Shown here piece by piece: positions 1 to 8,915 of a stretch of DNA of 49,885 nt. Position 1 is the stretch's first letter. Every line of letters starts with the position of its first letter. The DNA is from Acidobacteriaceae bacterium (GTDB lineage Bacteria > Acidobacteriota > Terriglobia > Bryobacterales > Bryobacteraceae): the NCBI GenBank assembly GCA_019244055.1, contig JAFATG010000279.1, positions 1-49,885 of the forward strand. Direction: 5' to 3'. Both the position numbers and the translations under genes were made by a program. The notes beneath the pieces are model-generated. The model was not told where the DNA came from, did no database searches, and was given only the letters and a program-made list of their open reading frames with translations.

Positions 1-519
1 ATGCAGAGCCGTGATCAGGCCCTGATGATCCTGCATGGAAACGGTCACAACGTGTACGTTCGCTTCCAAACGCGCGCAGAGAATGCCTTTCGGATTGCGG
101 TAACCGGCCCGGCCATCGAGCGTAAAATCCTGGGGACAAATCTGTAAGACCTGCCGATCCTCCTCGAGCCGGACGCGAGCGGCCAGCTCGATGGCATAGC
201 GGAGGTCGTCTGGTTCGATTTCGCGGCGCCGGCCGAACTCGTAGAGTCCCCGGCTGTTCACTCCCGAGACACAGCCGCCCATACCGATGACAGCCGATTC
301 GGGCGAGACTTGGGCGCGAACTTCAGCCTCATGAAGGGCAAAGCGGATGCTTTCGGCAAGGGCTTCCTGGTCGGTGAGACGCCCGCGATTCCATGCTTGA
401 ACAGGTGCTTCGCCGTAGCCCAGGAAGCGAAGGGATTCTTCTTCGAGCGCGCAGATTACCACGCGGGTGCTGATGCTACCCAGGTCAACACCTACGGCTA
501 ATTTAGTTTTACTGCCCAC
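1..519 (-). CDS. ftsA: Cell division protein FtsA, N-terminal part (3' end outside window)
   Basis: FtsA is an actin-like ATPase that tethers FtsZ filaments to the inner membrane and links them to the late divisome. Only the first 173 codons are visible; the gene leaves the window at base 1. The N-terminus reads GSKTKLAVGVDLGSISTRVV, which fits the phosphate-1 loop of actin-fold ATPases. The start is a GTG at 519-517, directly after the ftsQ stop (CAG TAG GTG), with an AGGAG ribosome binding site inside the ftsQ tail. This zero-gap junction implies translational coupling. ftsZ would be expected next, off the left edge. Position after ftsQ supports FtsA over MreB or other actin homologues. Confidence 0.9.
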   Translation of the reverse strand, partial: MGSKTKLAVGVDLGSISTRVVICALEEESLRFLGYGEAPVQAWNRGRLTDQEALAESIRFALHEAEVRAQVSPESAVIGMGGCVSGVNSRGLYEFGRRREIEPDDLRYAIELAARVRLEEDRQVLQICPQDFTLDGRAGYRNPKGILCARLEANVHVVTVSMQDHQGLITALH

Positions 520-1329
520 CTACTGATCTCCTACTGCGGTGATGACGCCGTCGACGCGCAGGTCGAGCGTGCCCGCATCGGGGCGTTTCTGTTTGATCTC
601 CGAATAATTTGCTAGGAAGTTCTGGAGGCGATCGGAGTAGTTCTCGTCTCCTAGCATTAAATTCACAACGGTGTTGTCGACGTGTTCGGCAACAATCAGA
701 TCATTCGGATCGGCGACGTTGATTTCAGAGATCTGTCCGGCCAGCGTGCCGACTTCCCGGAGCATCCCCAGAACACGGCGAACGCGAGCGCGGCGATTCT
801 CTATCGATTCGCTTTCTCGGATTCCGGCAATGACAGGAAGGGTAAACTTTGCTGGAACCCGAGGACGCAAAATGTAGCCGTCGCGATCGATTAACGCAAA
901 GCGGGACATGCCGTCCTTATGATTCGGCGGCAAACGAACAAAAGCGACGGGGATTCGTTCATGAATCTGTACCTTCAGCGTGTTGGGCCAGATCTTCGTA
1001 ACCGTCGCGTCTTCCACCCAGTCGATCTCCAGAAGCTGAAGACGGCGGGTCTGGAGCGGTACCAGATAAAGACTGCGGCCAAAGTCCTCCGCGAACAGGT
1101 GACGGATTTGGGACGCCGACGCATAATGAATTCCCTCCACGATAAGATTTGGGCTCTGTCTCGCGAACTCCTCCGCCTCTGGGATGCGGAAGCGATCGTC
1201 CTTGATTAAGAACTCTTCGGTACTGCGCCAGGCGAACATGGTGCTCACCATCAGCAGCACACCGGCGATCAGCCAAAATGCGAATTTCGCCCAGCGGAAA
1301 CGCTCGACAGGCTGTTCGTAGCGCGCCAT
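520..1329 (-). CDS. ftsQ: Cell division protein FtsQ (POTRA domain)
   Basis: FtsQ is a bitopic membrane protein that joins early and late divisome proteins in the periplasm. The 269-residue product has a short cytoplasmic N-terminus, one membrane helix at about residues 16-35 (FAFWLIAGVLLMVSTMFAW), a POTRA domain at about 60-130 (starts LIVEGIHYAS, ends KVQIHERIPVAFV) and a periplasmic beta domain to about 250 that contains LIDRDGYIL. Length and layout match FtsQ/DivIB. Its ATG shares one base with the murC stop (TGATG) and its stop touches the ftsA start, so it is embedded in the operon. Confidence 0.93.
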   Translation of the reverse strand: MARYEQPVERFRWAKFAFWLIAGVLLMVSTMFAWRSTEEFLIKDDRFRIPEAEEFARQSPNLIVEGIHYASASQIRHLFAEDFGRSLYLVPLQTRRLQLLEIDWVEDATVTKIWPNTLKVQIHERIPVAFVRLPPNHKDGMSRFALIDRDGYILRPRVPAKFTLPVIAGIRESESIENRRARVRRVLGMLREVGTLAGQISEINVADPNDLIVAEHVDNTVVNLMLGDENYSDRLQNFLANYSEIKQKRPDAGTLDLRVDGVITAVGDQ

Positions 1330-2711
1330 CAGGCGGCCGCCTCCCGTAGCTTGTCGAGAATCCTGTCCGCGGCCTGAGAGACATTCCCCGCCCCAAGGGT
1401 GATGATCAGATCACCGCGTTGAACGGCGGCACTAATGGCAGCAACACCATCCTCCAGCGAGGGCACGTAGTGAACGGAACGATGGCCGTAGGAACTGATC
1501 TTGTCCAGCAGCGCTTCAGAGCTGACACCTTCAATGGCAGGTTCGGAGGCAGCGTAAATGTCGAGGAGAAAGAGATTGTCGGCCTGATGAAAAGCCGTCC
1601 CGAACTCATCGAGAAGGTGCTGGGTGCGCGAATACCTGTGAGGTTGAAAAAGGACGTGAATGCGGTTATACGGGCACAGCCGGGCGGCGGCGAGCGTTGC
1701 CTTTATCTCAGTTGGATGGTGGCCGTAATCGTCGATTACAGTAACGCCACCCTGTACGCCACGGATCGAAAAACGGCGATCGACACCACTGAATGCGGCG
1801 AGGCCCTCGCGGATTTCAAGCACCGGCACCTCCATCTCCAAGCAGACGGCGATGGCAGCGGTGGCATTCAGAACATTGTGCAGTCCGGGAACCGCAAGAC
1901 GAAAAACCCCGAGTTCGCCTGCGCGGCGGCGAATGGAAAAGCTGCTCCCGACGGGCGTCAGGTCCACATTCTGGATTTCAAGATCTACTTGCGCGGAACG
2001 GCCGTAAGTGATCGTGCGACGGCGAACGGCAGGGAAGATCTGCTGGATGTTCTCGTCTTCCATGCACAAGACCACGGCCCCGTAGAACGGAACTTTGTTC
2101 ACGAATTCGATGAAAGCCGATCGGATGTCTTCGAGCGAGGCGTAATGGTCGAGGTGCTCGCGGTCGATATTCGTCACGACAGCGACGATAGGCGCGAGCT
2201 TCAGAAAGGATCCGTCGCTCTCGTCGGATTCCACCACGAGGATGCTGCTCTTTCCGACACGAGCGTTCGAACCTTCGAGACCCGCGACACGGCCGCCCAC
2301 CACAACTGTGGGATCAAGCTTCGCCGCATTCAGAATAGAGGCGACCATGGAGGTGGTGGTGGTCTTGCCATGGCTACCTCCGACGGCGATGCCGAATTTT
2401 AAGCGCATCAACTCGGCAAGCAGTTCGCCTCGCGGGATCACAGGGACTTGCAGGCGGCGCGCCTCCGCCACTTCCGGATTGCCTGGATCGAGGGCAGAGG
2501 TGACCACAATCGCCCTGGCGCCAGTAACGTTCTCTGCTTTGTGGCCGAGGTGGACTGTTGCGCCGAGCCTCGACAGGCGGTCTGTGATGGCGCTGGGCTT
2601 GAGATCGGATCCGGACACCTGATACCCGAGGGTGAGCAGGACTTCCGCGATCGCGCTCATTCCGATGCCCCCTATTCCCACGAAGTGCACGTGTTGGGGC
2701 TTAAAAAACAT
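1329..2711 (-). CDS. murC: UDP-N-acetylmuramate--L-alanine ligase MurC
   Basis: MurC adds the first amino acid, L-alanine, to UDP-MurNAc using ATP in the cytoplasm. The 460-residue protein starts with the Rossmann-like VHFVGIGGIGMSAIAEVL, carries the ATP-binding GSHGKTT at residues 112-118, and has the central-domain segment VVTNIDREHLDHY and the C-terminal DDYGHHPTEI. These are typical for MurC rather than Mpl. The gene follows murG after a 65-bp gap, the longest gap in the downstream half of this operon, and runs directly into ftsQ. In many bacteria murB and ddl sit between murC and ftsQ; neither is here. Confidence 0.96.
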   Translation of the reverse strand: MFFKPQHVHFVGIGGIGMSAIAEVLLTLGYQVSGSDLKPSAITDRLSRLGATVHLGHKAENVTGARAIVVTSALDPGNPEVAEARRLQVPVIPRGELLAELMRLKFGIAVGGSHGKTTTTSMVASILNAAKLDPTVVVGGRVAGLEGSNARVGKSSILVVESDESDGSFLKLAPIVAVVTNIDREHLDHYASLEDIRSAFIEFVNKVPFYGAVVLCMEDENIQQIFPAVRRRTITYGRSAQVDLEIQNVDLTPVGSSFSIRRRAGELGVFRLAVPGLHNVLNATAAIAVCLEMEVPVLEIREGLAAFSGVDRRFSIRGVQGGVTVIDDYGHHPTEIKATLAAARLCPYNRIHVLFQPHRYSRTQHLLDEFGTAFHQADNLFLLDIYAASEPAIEGVSSEALLDKISSYGHRSVHYVPSLEDGVAAISAAVQRGDLIITLGAGNVSQAADRILDKLREAAA

Positions 2712-2722
2712 TCTTCAAAAGT

Positions 2723-2751
2723 ATTGTTTCGGCTTTCATCGGTAGTGTCAA
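2723..2751 (-). promoter_or_regulatory. Candidate internal sigma-70 promoter before murC
   Basis: In the 65-bp murG-murC gap the minus strand shows a perfect -35 hexamer TTGACA (complement of 2746-2751), a 17-bp spacer and AACAAT (complement of 2723-2728; 4 of 6 matches to TATAAT). The predicted start would lie only a few bases before the murC ATG at 2711, giving a nearly leaderless transcript. Sequence match only. Confidence 0.35.
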
Positions 2752-2776
2752 TGCGGAAAACCGGATATCCAGTGAT

Positions 2777-3889
2777 TCACGACAAATTTTTTGCGATTCC
2801 GTGTTGGAGTACCTCTTGCGGACGCTGCGCGGCTTCCTCCATGACGTCGGCAGCACGCTCGGCGGCGCCCGGGTTTGCGAACTTGCGAACGTGGTCGCGC
2901 ATCGCGCTCAGTTCGGCAGGGTTCTGGCGCAGGGATTCGATCTCTTGAAAGAGGCGCTCGCCGGTGGTTTCCGCGTCGAGAATCATGCGGACGGCTTTAG
3001 CATGAAGGAGCGCTTCGGCGTTCTTTCGTTGATGATCATCAGCGGCAAACGGGAAAGGAACCAGAACAGACGCCATGCCCGCGGCGGCGATTTCGCTCAA
3101 CCCACCCGCGCCGGACCGCCCGATCACCAGATCCGCTGCCGCAAAGGCGTTCGGCATGTCCCGGATAAAGGGGACGATTTCGCCCTCGAGGCCAGTTTCG
3201 GCGAATTCAGCCGCTAGCGCGGCATGTTCGGCAACACCGCTTTGGTGAACGATATGGATGGGAACCTGTCGGTTACGGAACAGAGGCCAGCTTTCGCGTG
3301 ACGCCCGGTTCAGAGTACGTGAGCCTTGACTGCCACCGGTGATCAGCACCGTGAAAGGGCCGCTCACCTTCGGCTGCAAGGCGAAAAATTCGGGTCGCAC
3401 AGGCAGACCGGTGACTTCGGACTTGTCGAACGGAAACCAGGCTTTTGTGGACTCGAAGCCGAGGAGCGCCCGATAGACCCGCTTGCCCATTCTTCGATTG
3501 GCGAATCCTGGAGTGGCGTTCGGTTCCATGATGACGAGCGGAATCCGGGACACGACTGCGGCAAGCATAACCGGGCCGGCTACGAACCCACCCATGCTGA
3601 AAACAGCGCGGGGCCGAAACCGATTGAGAAGTCTTCGAGCCGCTAAGATGCTGGCGGGCAGTTGCAGGGACGTATGGATTTGCCGGCGAGCGCCGGCGCG
3701 ATTGAGCGCTCCGATGCGTATGAACTCGATATCGTAGCCAACTTCGGGAACGAGGCGTGCCTCCATACCTTCACGGGTGCCGATAAATAAAAGGTGGTGA
3801 CCGCGATCGCGCAGGACGCGCCCCACGGCCAGCGCCGGAAAGACATGCCCCCCGGAACCGCCGCCCGTAAGTACGAAAGAATACGGCAT
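2777..3889 (-). CDS. murG: UDP-GlcNAc:lipid I N-acetylglucosaminyltransferase MurG
   Basis: MurG transfers GlcNAc from UDP-GlcNAc to lipid I to make lipid II at the cytoplasmic face of the membrane. The 370-residue protein shows the MurG G-loop GGGSGGH at residues 9-15, a second glycine-rich loop LITGGSQGSRTLN, and the donor-binding region IGRSGAGGLSEIAAAG. Length is normal for the GT28 family. It begins 11 bp after the ftsW stop, within the operon. Confidence 0.96.
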   Translation of the reverse strand: MPYSFVLTGGGSGGHVFPALAVGRVLRDRGHHLLFIGTREGMEARLVPEVGYDIEFIRIGALNRAGARRQIHTSLQLPASILAARRLLNRFRPRAVFSMGGFVAGPVMLAAVVSRIPLVIMEPNATPGFANRRMGKRVYRALLGFESTKAWFPFDKSEVTGLPVRPEFFALQPKVSGPFTVLITGGSQGSRTLNRASRESWPLFRNRQVPIHIVHQSGVAEHAALAAEFAETGLEGEIVPFIRDMPNAFAAADLVIGRSGAGGLSEIAAAGMASVLVPFPFAADDHQRKNAEALLHAKAVRMILDAETTGERLFQEIESLRQNPAELSAMRDHVRKFANPGAAERAADVMEEAAQRPQEVLQHGIAKNLS

Positions 3890-3900
3890 TGCTTTACTGC

Positions 3901-5043
3901 TTAGGCGGCGTGCTCACTCACGCTCAGCAGCATGCCCAAAAGCAGGAGCGTGCTGAGCAGTGAACTTCCTCCGTAGCTGATGAACGGCAGCGGAATGCCC
4001 TTATTGGGAACGAGATCGAGCGCCACGCTGATATTTATGAAGGCCTGCACGACGACACATACGGTCACGCTCAAGGCCAGATACTTGCCGAAATTATCTG
4101 TGGCGCGAACGTAGGTGCGTATGCCGCGCCAAAGCACGACGACAAATCCTAAGAGCAGCAGGGCTGCTCCGAAAAAGCCGGTCTCTTCCCCGATGACGCC
4201 GTAGATGAAGTCGGTATGTGCTTCAGGAAGATAGAGCATTTTCTGCTTACTCTCCATCAAGCCGACTCCAAAGAAACCACCCGAGCCGACGGCGATCTTC
4301 GACTGGAGCTGCTGGTAACCTGGATCGCTGGTGGAGGCGGTCTTACGCGCGTAGTTCAGGATGTGGTTACCGGGATCGATCCTGGCGAGCAGTTTGTGAT
4401 CCTTATCGAGGAAATCAATGGCGCGCGCCAGGCGATACGGCTTCATGGCAATGAAGCCGAGGCCGAGAATAAGACCAAGTATCCCGCACGGGATCAGATA
4501 TCGATATTCGATGCCGGCAACAAAGATCACGGCAATCGTGGTCGTTACCAGAACTACCGCAGTGCCGAAGTCGGCGAAGGCGACGGCAAGCGCCATGAAT
4601 GAGATTACGATGGCAATCGGCCCGAGCGTGTGCTTCTCGTTGACAGCACCCATACGACGGCAGAGGAAGAAGGCGAGGAAGAGCGCCAGAGCCGGCTTGG
4701 CCAGCTCAGACGGCTGAAGCGTGAATGGCCCGGCATGCAGCCAGCGATGGCTGCCCGAATCGGTGATATACACGACAACCAGCAGCAAGAGGACCACGCC
4801 TAGACCGGCGAAGGCGAATCTGGGACTGTTCCACTGACGGTAGTCGCGGCGCATGCAAACCAGCAGAGCAATGAACGAAAAAGCGGCCCAGCCAAGCTGG
4901 CGGACAAAAAAGTGTGTGCTGGAGACGTGATATTTGAGCTCGGCTATGAAGGAGGAGGCGCTATAAACCATCACCAGCCCGAAGCACACCAGTGTCAGCA
5001 CGGTAAGAAAGAGTATCCAGTCTGTTTTGAGGCGTTGCGCCAT
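3901..5043 (-). CDS. ftsW: SEDS peptidoglycan glycosyltransferase FtsW
   Basis: FtsW is the septal SEDS glycosyltransferase that polymerises lipid II together with FtsI. The 380-residue protein is hydrophobic throughout, with about ten membrane helices. It contains the SEDS signatures HAGPFTLQPSELAKPAL and LPEAHTDFIYGVIGEE (the Asp of HTDF is the conserved catalytic position of the family) and ends with the conserved IPLPFISYGGSSLLSTLLLL. Position between murD and murG and the partner ftsI in the same operon favour FtsW over RodA. Confidence 0.95.
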   Translation of the reverse strand: MAQRLKTDWILFLTVLTLVCFGLVMVYSASSFIAELKYHVSSTHFFVRQLGWAAFSFIALLVCMRRDYRQWNSPRFAFAGLGVVLLLLVVVYITDSGSHRWLHAGPFTLQPSELAKPALALFLAFFLCRRMGAVNEKHTLGPIAIVISFMALAVAFADFGTAVVLVTTTIAVIFVAGIEYRYLIPCGILGLILGLGFIAMKPYRLARAIDFLDKDHKLLARIDPGNHILNYARKTASTSDPGYQQLQSKIAVGSGGFFGVGLMESKQKMLYLPEAHTDFIYGVIGEETGFFGAALLLLGFVVVLWRGIRTYVRATDNFGKYLALSVTVCVVVQAFINISVALDLVPNKGIPLPFISYGGSSLLSTLLLLGMLLSVSEHAA

Positions 5044-5048
5044 TTCGA

Positions 5049-6407
5049 TTAAGACAATTCTGCCACTAAATGTTTGAACGATCTTCCACGTTGCTCATAA
5101 TCTTGGAACTGATCGAAGCTGGCGCAGGCAGGCGCAAGCAGCACGGTGTCGCCCGGCTCTGCATGGCTGCGGGCATACTGGATAGCGCGATCGAGCGTGC
5201 CGCAATCGATTAGCGGGACCGCGCCGTCCAGAGCTTTTCGGATGAGCGGGGCGGCAGCGTAGAGATAAGGCGGTTCGGCGCCGATGAGGAGTGCAGCTCG
5301 GGCGCGAGCATGCAGCGGCGAACGGAGAGGAGCATAGTCGCTGCCCTTATCCTTGCCTCCCAAAATGATCCACAGATTTCGTGGAAATGCGTCGATCGCT
5401 TTAAGAGCGGCATCTACATTGGTCGCCTTCGAATCGTTGTAGTATTCGACGCCATCAAGCGTACGTACGAATTCTATGCGGTGCTCCACGCCGGGGAAGG
5501 ACTCTACCGCCGGACCAAGCATTTCGAGATTGGCTCCGGCGAGATAAGCAATCGCAGATGCCGCCATCACGTTCTCCAGGTTGTGAATCCCGCGGAGTTT
5601 GATTTGAGAGCGGCTCATGAAGGGCACGCCGTTCCAGCAGAGGTCGGAGTGCTGCAAGGAAACGCCCGATGGGACCGGCTGCGACGCGCTAAACCAGAAA
5701 ACTTGCGCTTTAGTCTTCGAGGCGAAGCCGCGGCAGCCAGCATCGGCATAGTTCAAGACGGCGCAGTCGTCGGCCTGCTGCATCTCGAATAACCGTGTCT
5801 TGGCGGAAATGTAATTCTCGAAAGTATGATGCCGATCGAGATGATCCGGCGTGATATTCAGGCACGAGGCAATCTCAGCGCGGAAATGGGAAATGGATTC
5901 AAGCTGGAAACTGGAGAGCTCGAGTACGTTCCACTGATTCTCGGAAGATGACTTGACGAGCGAGGCAACGGCGGTTCCGATATTCCCGCCCACCTGACAC
6001 TCGATGCCGCACTGCTTTAGGAGATGACCGGTCAGAGCGGTGGTCGTGGTCTTGCCGTTCGATCCGGTGATGCCGGCGACCGGTCCTTTGAGAAAATACG
6101 ACGAGAGCTCGACTTCGCCGATGGTGGGTATTTGGCGAGCCCGCACGTCCGCTAACAGCGGCAGGTCGTAGGGTACCGCGGGCGAGAGGACAATCAGATC
6201 TGGTGTCTTGCCGTCACCCGCAAGATTGGCCGGCTCCTGCGATACAACGGGGACGCCGAGCGCATCGAAGGGAGCCCGCTCCTCGGGCGTGAGCGGGCGT
6301 TCCTCCATCGCTCGGACGCAAGCGCCACGTTCGCGCAACAGTTTGGCAGCGGCTAGTCCGGAGCGCTTCGTGCCCACGACCACGACATTCTTGCCGCCCA
6401 GTTGCAC
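5049..6407 (-). CDS. murD: UDP-MurNAc-L-alanine--D-glutamate ligase MurD
   Basis: MurD adds D-glutamate to UDP-MurNAc-L-Ala. The 452-residue protein has an N-terminal Rossmann-like start (VVVVGTKRSGLAAAKLL), the ATP loop GSNGKTT at residues 115-121, the Mur ligase central segment NITPDHLDRH and the C-terminal YNDSKATN. The start is GTG at 6407, two bases after the mraY stop, with a GAGGT ribosome binding site formed by the end of mraY. The ftsW ATG follows its stop by five bases. Confidence 0.96.
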   Translation of the reverse strand: MQLGGKNVVVVGTKRSGLAAAKLLRERGACVRAMEERPLTPEERAPFDALGVPVVSQEPANLAGDGKTPDLIVLSPAVPYDLPLLADVRARQIPTIGEVELSSYFLKGPVAGITGSNGKTTTTALTGHLLKQCGIECQVGGNIGTAVASLVKSSSENQWNVLELSSFQLESISHFRAEIASCLNITPDHLDRHHTFENYISAKTRLFEMQQADDCAVLNYADAGCRGFASKTKAQVFWFSASQPVPSGVSLQHSDLCWNGVPFMSRSQIKLRGIHNLENVMAASAIAYLAGANLEMLGPAVESFPGVEHRIEFVRTLDGVEYYNDSKATNVDAALKAIDAFPRNLWIILGGKDKGSDYAPLRSPLHARARAALLIGAEPPYLYAAAPLIRKALDGAVPLIDCGTLDRAIQYARSHAEPGDTVLLAPACASFDQFQDYEQRGRSFKHLVAELS

Positions 6408-6409
6408 CT

Positions 6410-7546
6410 TTACCTCAGCTTCAGAGTGGTGAGCGCGAATAACGCCATCACGAGTCCGGCGATCCAGAAGCGCACGATTACGGTTGATTCGGTCCAGCCG
6501 AGCGCCTCGAAATGATGGTGTATCGGCGCCATTTTGAAAATTCGTTTGCCGTGCCGAAGCTTATAGCTGCCGACCTGGAGGATCACGGATAGAGCTTCAA
6601 TGACATAGACGCCACCGATAAGGAACAGCAGAATCTCCTGCTTAATCAGCACGGCGACAATACCCAGGCCACCGCCGAGCGCAAGGGATCCGATATCGCC
6701 CATGAACACCTGGGCCGGATGGCAGTTATACCAAAGAAAGCCGAGGCTGGCGCCCACCATGGCCGCGCAGAAAATCGTCAGTTCCTGCGAGCGTGGCAAG
6801 CGCGCGAGATCGAGATAGGAGGAGAGATCCGCGTTGCTCGAAACGTAGGTAAGGGCAGTCATTGCGCCGGAAGCGATGATCATCAGACCAATGGCAAGGC
6901 CGTCGAGCCCGTCCGTCAAATTGACGGCATTCGACGAACCGACCATTACGATGACGATGAACAAGTAAAAGAACACGAACGCAAGCGGATACGTCCAGAA
7001 GTTCCTGGTCAGGGATTCGACCAGCAAATCCGGCTTGTATTGCTTAAAAAACGGGAAATTGATAGCGGTCGAATAGGCCTGTTTGGCGTGTAGCAGCAGC
7101 AGGAAGAAGCCGATGAGCATAGCCACGAAGACCTGTGCCCAAAATTTCCGGCGCACAGTGAGGCCGAGATTGCGTTTTCTTGCGATTTTGGCGTAGTCAT
7201 CAACAAAGCCGATCACTCCGAACCCGAGCAATCCGAGCAGAGCGAGCCAGACATATGGATTCGAAAGATCGGCCCAAAGTAGGGTCGGGATGACGATCGC
7301 GATCACGATGAGCAGCCCTCCCATGGTCGGAGTTCCGGCTTTTCTTTTATGGGACTGAGGACCGTCGTCTCGTATGTGCTGGCCGAAGCTCCACTCGCGC
7401 AATTTGGCAATCAGCCAGGGGCCCAGCGCAAGGGTGAGCCCAAGCGCGGTCAGGCTGGCAAGAGCGCTTCGGGTGGTGATGTAACTGAAGACTCGAAAAG
7501 CCGGAATGTATCTATGGAGGACTTGATAAAGCAGCCAGTACAGCAT
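6410..7546 (-). CDS. mraY: Phospho-MurNAc-pentapeptide transferase MraY
   Basis: MraY moves phospho-MurNAc-pentapeptide from UDP onto undecaprenyl phosphate to make lipid I. The 378-residue protein has about ten membrane helices and the family signatures: HKRKAGTPTMGGLL near residue 67, the acidic pair in GFVDDYAK (Asp116-Asp117), NLTDGLDGLAIG near 209-220, and the cytoplasmic MAPIHHHFE near the C-terminus. It starts three bases after the murF stop. It belongs to the MraY/WecA superfamily, and the murF-mraY-murD context fixes it as MraY. Confidence 0.97.
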   Translation of the reverse strand: MLYWLLYQVLHRYIPAFRVFSYITTRSALASLTALGLTLALGPWLIAKLREWSFGQHIRDDGPQSHKRKAGTPTMGGLLIVIAIVIPTLLWADLSNPYVWLALLGLLGFGVIGFVDDYAKIARKRNLGLTVRRKFWAQVFVAMLIGFFLLLLHAKQAYSTAINFPFFKQYKPDLLVESLTRNFWTYPLAFVFFYLFIVIVMVGSSNAVNLTDGLDGLAIGLMIIASGAMTALTYVSSNADLSSYLDLARLPRSQELTIFCAAMVGASLGFLWYNCHPAQVFMGDIGSLALGGGLGIVAVLIKQEILLFLIGGVYVIEALSVILQVGSYKLRHGKRIFKMAPIHHHFEALGWTESTVIVRFWIAGLVMALFALTTLKLR

Positions 7547-7549
7547 CTT

Positions 7550-8908
7550 CTATCCTTCCATAGCCGCCAGAGCGAGTTCGATGCGAGTACCGCGCGAGCC
7601 TTTAAAAAGGACGGCATCACCCGGCCGAACTGAGTGCCGAAGAAACTCACCAGCCAACTCCGGGGTCTCAAAAAAAAGCGCGGCGCTGTCAGCGAGACCG
7701 GCTCGCCTGCCTTCCTCCACCAGGAACCGGCTGGCGCCGCGCACCCCAATCAGCACATCCACACCAGAATGGGCCGCGTAAGCGCCCACTTCGCGATGCA
7801 GGTTTTCGGCCATGTGGCCTAACTCGAGCATTTCTCCGAGAACCGCGATGCGACGCTGCGCCGGCTCGTCACGCAGAACATCCAGCATGCTGCGCGCCGC
7901 CTCGGGATTCGAATTATAGGAATCGTTCAGGACCGTGACGTTTTGCCAAACGTGACGTTCCCCGCGCATTTTAGGCGCGGAGAGCTGGGCCACTGTCTCG
8001 GTGAGATCGTTGAGGTCGATCCCGAAAACGATTGCAACGGCAAGCCCGGCGAGTATGTTCGATACGCTGTGGCGTCCGGTGAGCCGGGTTTGAAAATGAA
8101 TGCCGTTCACCGTGAAACGCGAACCCGCGGAATTAGATTCAAGCTTCTTCGCGCGGATCTCGGCACAGGGTGAAACCCCATAAGTGATGGAGCGCCCAGC
8201 GTGCGCAGTCTTGAAGGTTCGGACGCGCTCGTCGTCCGCACTTAGAACGGCGGTGCCTCCGGGCGGGAGCGATTCGACCAGCTCGCGTTTGGCTGCGGCG
8301 ATGCCCTCTATCGAATCAAAGAATTCGATATGCGCGTAACCGACATTGGTCACAACGCCGACCTGCGGCTCACAGACGCGGCAGAGGCGGCGAATTTCGC
8401 CAGCGTGGTTCATGCCGATCTCGACCACCCCGATCTCGGCATCATTCGGAATACGAAGAAGGCTCAACGGAAGCCCGATGTGATTGTTCAGATTGCCCGC
8501 CGTTTTGCCTACCCGGAAGCGGACACCAAGAATTTCCGCAACAATGTCCTTGGTGCTGGTCTTGCCGGCACTGCCGGTAATCGCGACCACCGGACGGCCC
8601 CAGGTGCGGCGTGCCCAATGCGCCGTGCTTTGCAAAGCTTGCACGGTGTCGCCAACTAGAAGGACCGGTGCATTATCGAAGGAAACAGGCTCGTTTACGA
8701 CGGCAGAGACCGCGCCTCGCGCGAGCGCGGCTGACGCGAAGACATTCCCGTCGAGGCGCTCGCCTTGAATCGCGAAAAACAGATCGCCCGGATTAGTTGT
8801 GCGGGAGTCAACGCTCCAACCGCGAACACGCAAATTCGCGAGGTTGGCGTGCGCACCCGAGAGCAACGCTCCGGTCACATCGCGAACCTGCGCAAGACAA
8901 CATTCCAT
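7550..8908 (-). CDS. murF: UDP-MurNAc-tripeptide--D-Ala-D-Ala ligase MurF
   Basis: MurF adds the D-Ala-D-Ala dipeptide to complete the UDP-MurNAc-pentapeptide. From the ATG at 8908 the protein is 452 residues, with the N-terminal substrate domain (VDSRTTNPGDLFFAIQGE), ATP loop GSAGKTS at 112-118, central EIGMNHAGEI and the C-terminal-domain segment LNDSYNSNPEA. The frame stays open 53 codons further upstream, into murE, but that extension does not look like a MurF N-terminus and would overlap murE by about 150 bp. The ATG at 8908 lies seven bases after the murE stop and fits the family. Confidence 0.95.
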   Translation of the reverse strand: MECCLAQVRDVTGALLSGAHANLANLRVRGWSVDSRTTNPGDLFFAIQGERLDGNVFASAALARGAVSAVVNEPVSFDNAPVLLVGDTVQALQSTAHWARRTWGRPVVAITGSAGKTSTKDIVAEILGVRFRVGKTAGNLNNHIGLPLSLLRIPNDAEIGVVEIGMNHAGEIRRLCRVCEPQVGVVTNVGYAHIEFFDSIEGIAAAKRELVESLPPGGTAVLSADDERVRTFKTAHAGRSITYGVSPCAEIRAKKLESNSAGSRFTVNGIHFQTRLTGRHSVSNILAGLAVAIVFGIDLNDLTETVAQLSAPKMRGERHVWQNVTVLNDSYNSNPEAARSMLDVLRDEPAQRRIAVLGEMLELGHMAENLHREVGAYAAHSGVDVLIGVRGASRFLVEEGRRAGLADSAALFFETPELAGEFLRHSVRPGDAVLFKGSRGTRIELALAAMEG

Positions 8909-8915
8909 TCGACTC

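Noticed and set aside
1419-2402. 327-codon plus-strand reading frame
   Set aside because: Fully antisense to murC, low-complexity translation without domain features, no ribosome binding site.
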